From Rothia nasimurium (lineage in GTDB: Bacteria; Actinomycetota; Actinomycetes; Actinomycetales; Micrococcaceae), in assembly GCF_928381705.1 (NCBI RefSeq), contig NZ_CAKMSR010000004.1:62001-126000 (forward strand): DNA of 64,000 nucleotides. Reading direction: 5' to 3'. The translations under genes were made by a program, and so were the position numbers. Of this stretch, positions 63,256 through 64,000 are shown one piece after another; the stretch's first letter is position 1, and every line of letters begins with the position of its first letter. The notes beneath the pieces were generated by a model. It was not told the origin of the DNA, ran no database searches, and saw nothing but the letters and a program-made list of their open reading frames with translations.

Positions 63256-64000
63256 TTTTCAAACTTGCGGTCCTGCCTGGTGCCCAGTGCGCTGTGGGCG
63301 GTGCGAAGCACCTCGCTCACCCGTGCTTGGGGCACCAGGCCATTTTTTTGAGCCCACGAATCGTCAATATCCTGACCGAACCACATCACCTCAACCCGGC
63401 GGACGGGCCCGGTCAGGCGGTCCCCCAGGAGCTCAGAGACCCTGTAGCCGGTGGCTACCAGAGCCCGGCAGAGGGGGGCCGGTAGGTGTAGGGGGCGGCG
63501 GCGTCCTGCGTCAATAAGGACGGACTCGGTGGTTGCCCCTTCCCAGGGCTGCATTACGATGGCGGGCAGAGGGCCGGTGAAACTGGCTACCCGGTAGACG
63601 AATTCTGCCAGGGCGTAGTTGGAGGAGACCGGGGTGCGCCGCGGGGTGCGCCCTGCGACGGACGCCAGTGGGGAGGAAGCAATTTTTGCGAAAGCCTCGG
63701 TGGTGCGGCGGCCACGGCCCTGCACACTCGTGGCCCGGATAATGCAGATATCAACCGCGTGATCCCCGGCTACAGCGACGGGGGAGTGAGAAGGAGCCGC
63801 CGGGAATTCCGACGCTTCAGAGCCGGGAGCCTGCCCCTGAGCAGCTGTTTCTTCGATAAAGGCCCGCAGGGTCAGAAGCACCTCTTCGCCCAGGGCCTTC
63901 GAGAAAGAGTAGGCAGAGAAAGGCTGTGGTTCTGCCTCTGCACTGAGCACAGGGACCGGCCCTAAGACAGCAGCAGAGCTCAGGTGGATTACCCTGCTGA
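63252..64000 (-). CDS. NAD-dependent epimerase/dehydratase family protein, partial
   Basis: The frame enters from the right edge and ends at 63252. About 249 residues are visible. VIHLSSAAVLGPVPVLSAE has the extended-SDR substrate-site serine, and SAYSFSKALGEEVLL the YxxxK catalytic pair. CIIRATSVQGRGRRTTEAFA and a C-terminal part HLPAPLCRALVATGYRVSEL follow. The N-terminal Rossmann GxxGxxG lies outside the window. Such enzymes modify nucleotide sugars or similar; the substrate cannot be told from here. An insert of about 15 residues (EETAAQGQAPGSEASEF) is unusual. It ends convergently with the tsaC-like gene. Confidence 0.8.
   Translation of the reverse strand, partial: SRVIHLSSAAVLGPVPVLSAEAEPQPFSAYSFSKALGEEVLLTLRAFIEETAAQGQAPGSEASEFPAAPSHSPVAVAGDHAVDICIIRATSVQGRGRRTTEAFAKIASSPLASVAGRTPRRTPVSSNYALAEFVYRVASFTGPLPAIVMQPWEGATTESVLIDAGRRRPLHLPAPLCRALVATGYRVSELLGDRLTGPVRRVEVMWFGQDIDDSWAQKNGLVPQARVSEVLRTAHSALGTRQDRKFEN

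Overview
The window looks like chromosomal DNA from a moderately high-GC actinobacterium of the Micrococcaceae, most likely Rothia or a close relative. This is inferred from gene order and protein style, not from a database search. The supporting runs are mtrA-mtrB-lpqB-comF-hpf-secA, aroA-rsgA-hisN next to sigH-rsrA, a fused E1/E2 2-oxoglutarate dehydrogenase, and argS-lysA-hom-thrB-rho-prfA-prmC-tsaC. Most genes are intact, compactly packed housekeeping genes.

Layout. 1-5.3 kb is the accessory part: the tail of a UPF0182 gene, an initiator tRNA, a start-less HTH fragment that runs into that tRNA, very small membrane peptides, two related Tat-signal secreted genes that are both frame-broken, and an intact secreted lipase. 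5.5-11.5 kb holds udk, pspA, a TPM-domain protein, an HtrA-like protease and trmL. 11.7-15.9 kb holds a cysteine desulfurase and mnmA (sulfur donor and tRNA thiolation), a chorismate mutase and a MetE-like protein. 16-24.7 kb is the MtrAB-LpqB-ComF-HPF-SecA block. 24.8-31 kb holds hisN-rsgA-aroA, a DoxX-like protein, sigH-rsrA, the 24-residue ribosomal protein bL37 and an SGNH hydrolase. 31-35 kb is kgd. 35-41 kb holds two CNNM/CorC-type membrane proteins and a zinc importer with a convergent Zur-type regulator. 41-49.3 kb holds an MBL hydrolase, a HIT protein, a two-gene membrane-protein/XRE cassette between inverted repeats, HrpA, a HigBA toxin-antitoxin pair and deoD. 49.4-52 kb holds a membrane protein, a GNAT-VOC fusion, tRNA-Arg(CCG) and an esterase. 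52-63.3 kb is the amino-acid, translation and termination block. A partial epimerase ends the window.

Most unusual signals. (1) Three intergenic copies of a dispersed element of about 95-115 bp (10951-11066, 12936-13030, 28905-28998) share primary-sequence boxes, while their paired stems differ in sequence and still pair. That is the pattern expected of a conserved RNA structure. A half copy may lie at 14275. One copy sits between a good candidate SigH promoter and sigH itself. (2) Four intergenic hairpins have AGGACGCC/GGCGTCCT arms, reminiscent of uptake-sequence terminators. (3) A membrane-protein/XRE cassette is bounded by perfect 30-bp inverted repeats that are also terminator stems. (4) Two palindromes 40 bp apart lie between hrpA and higBA. 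(5) A possibly leaderless 44-codon ORF abuts the first CNNM gene.

I saw no CRISPR array, complete insertion sequence, prophage or biosynthetic cluster. All counts and alignments were made by eye.
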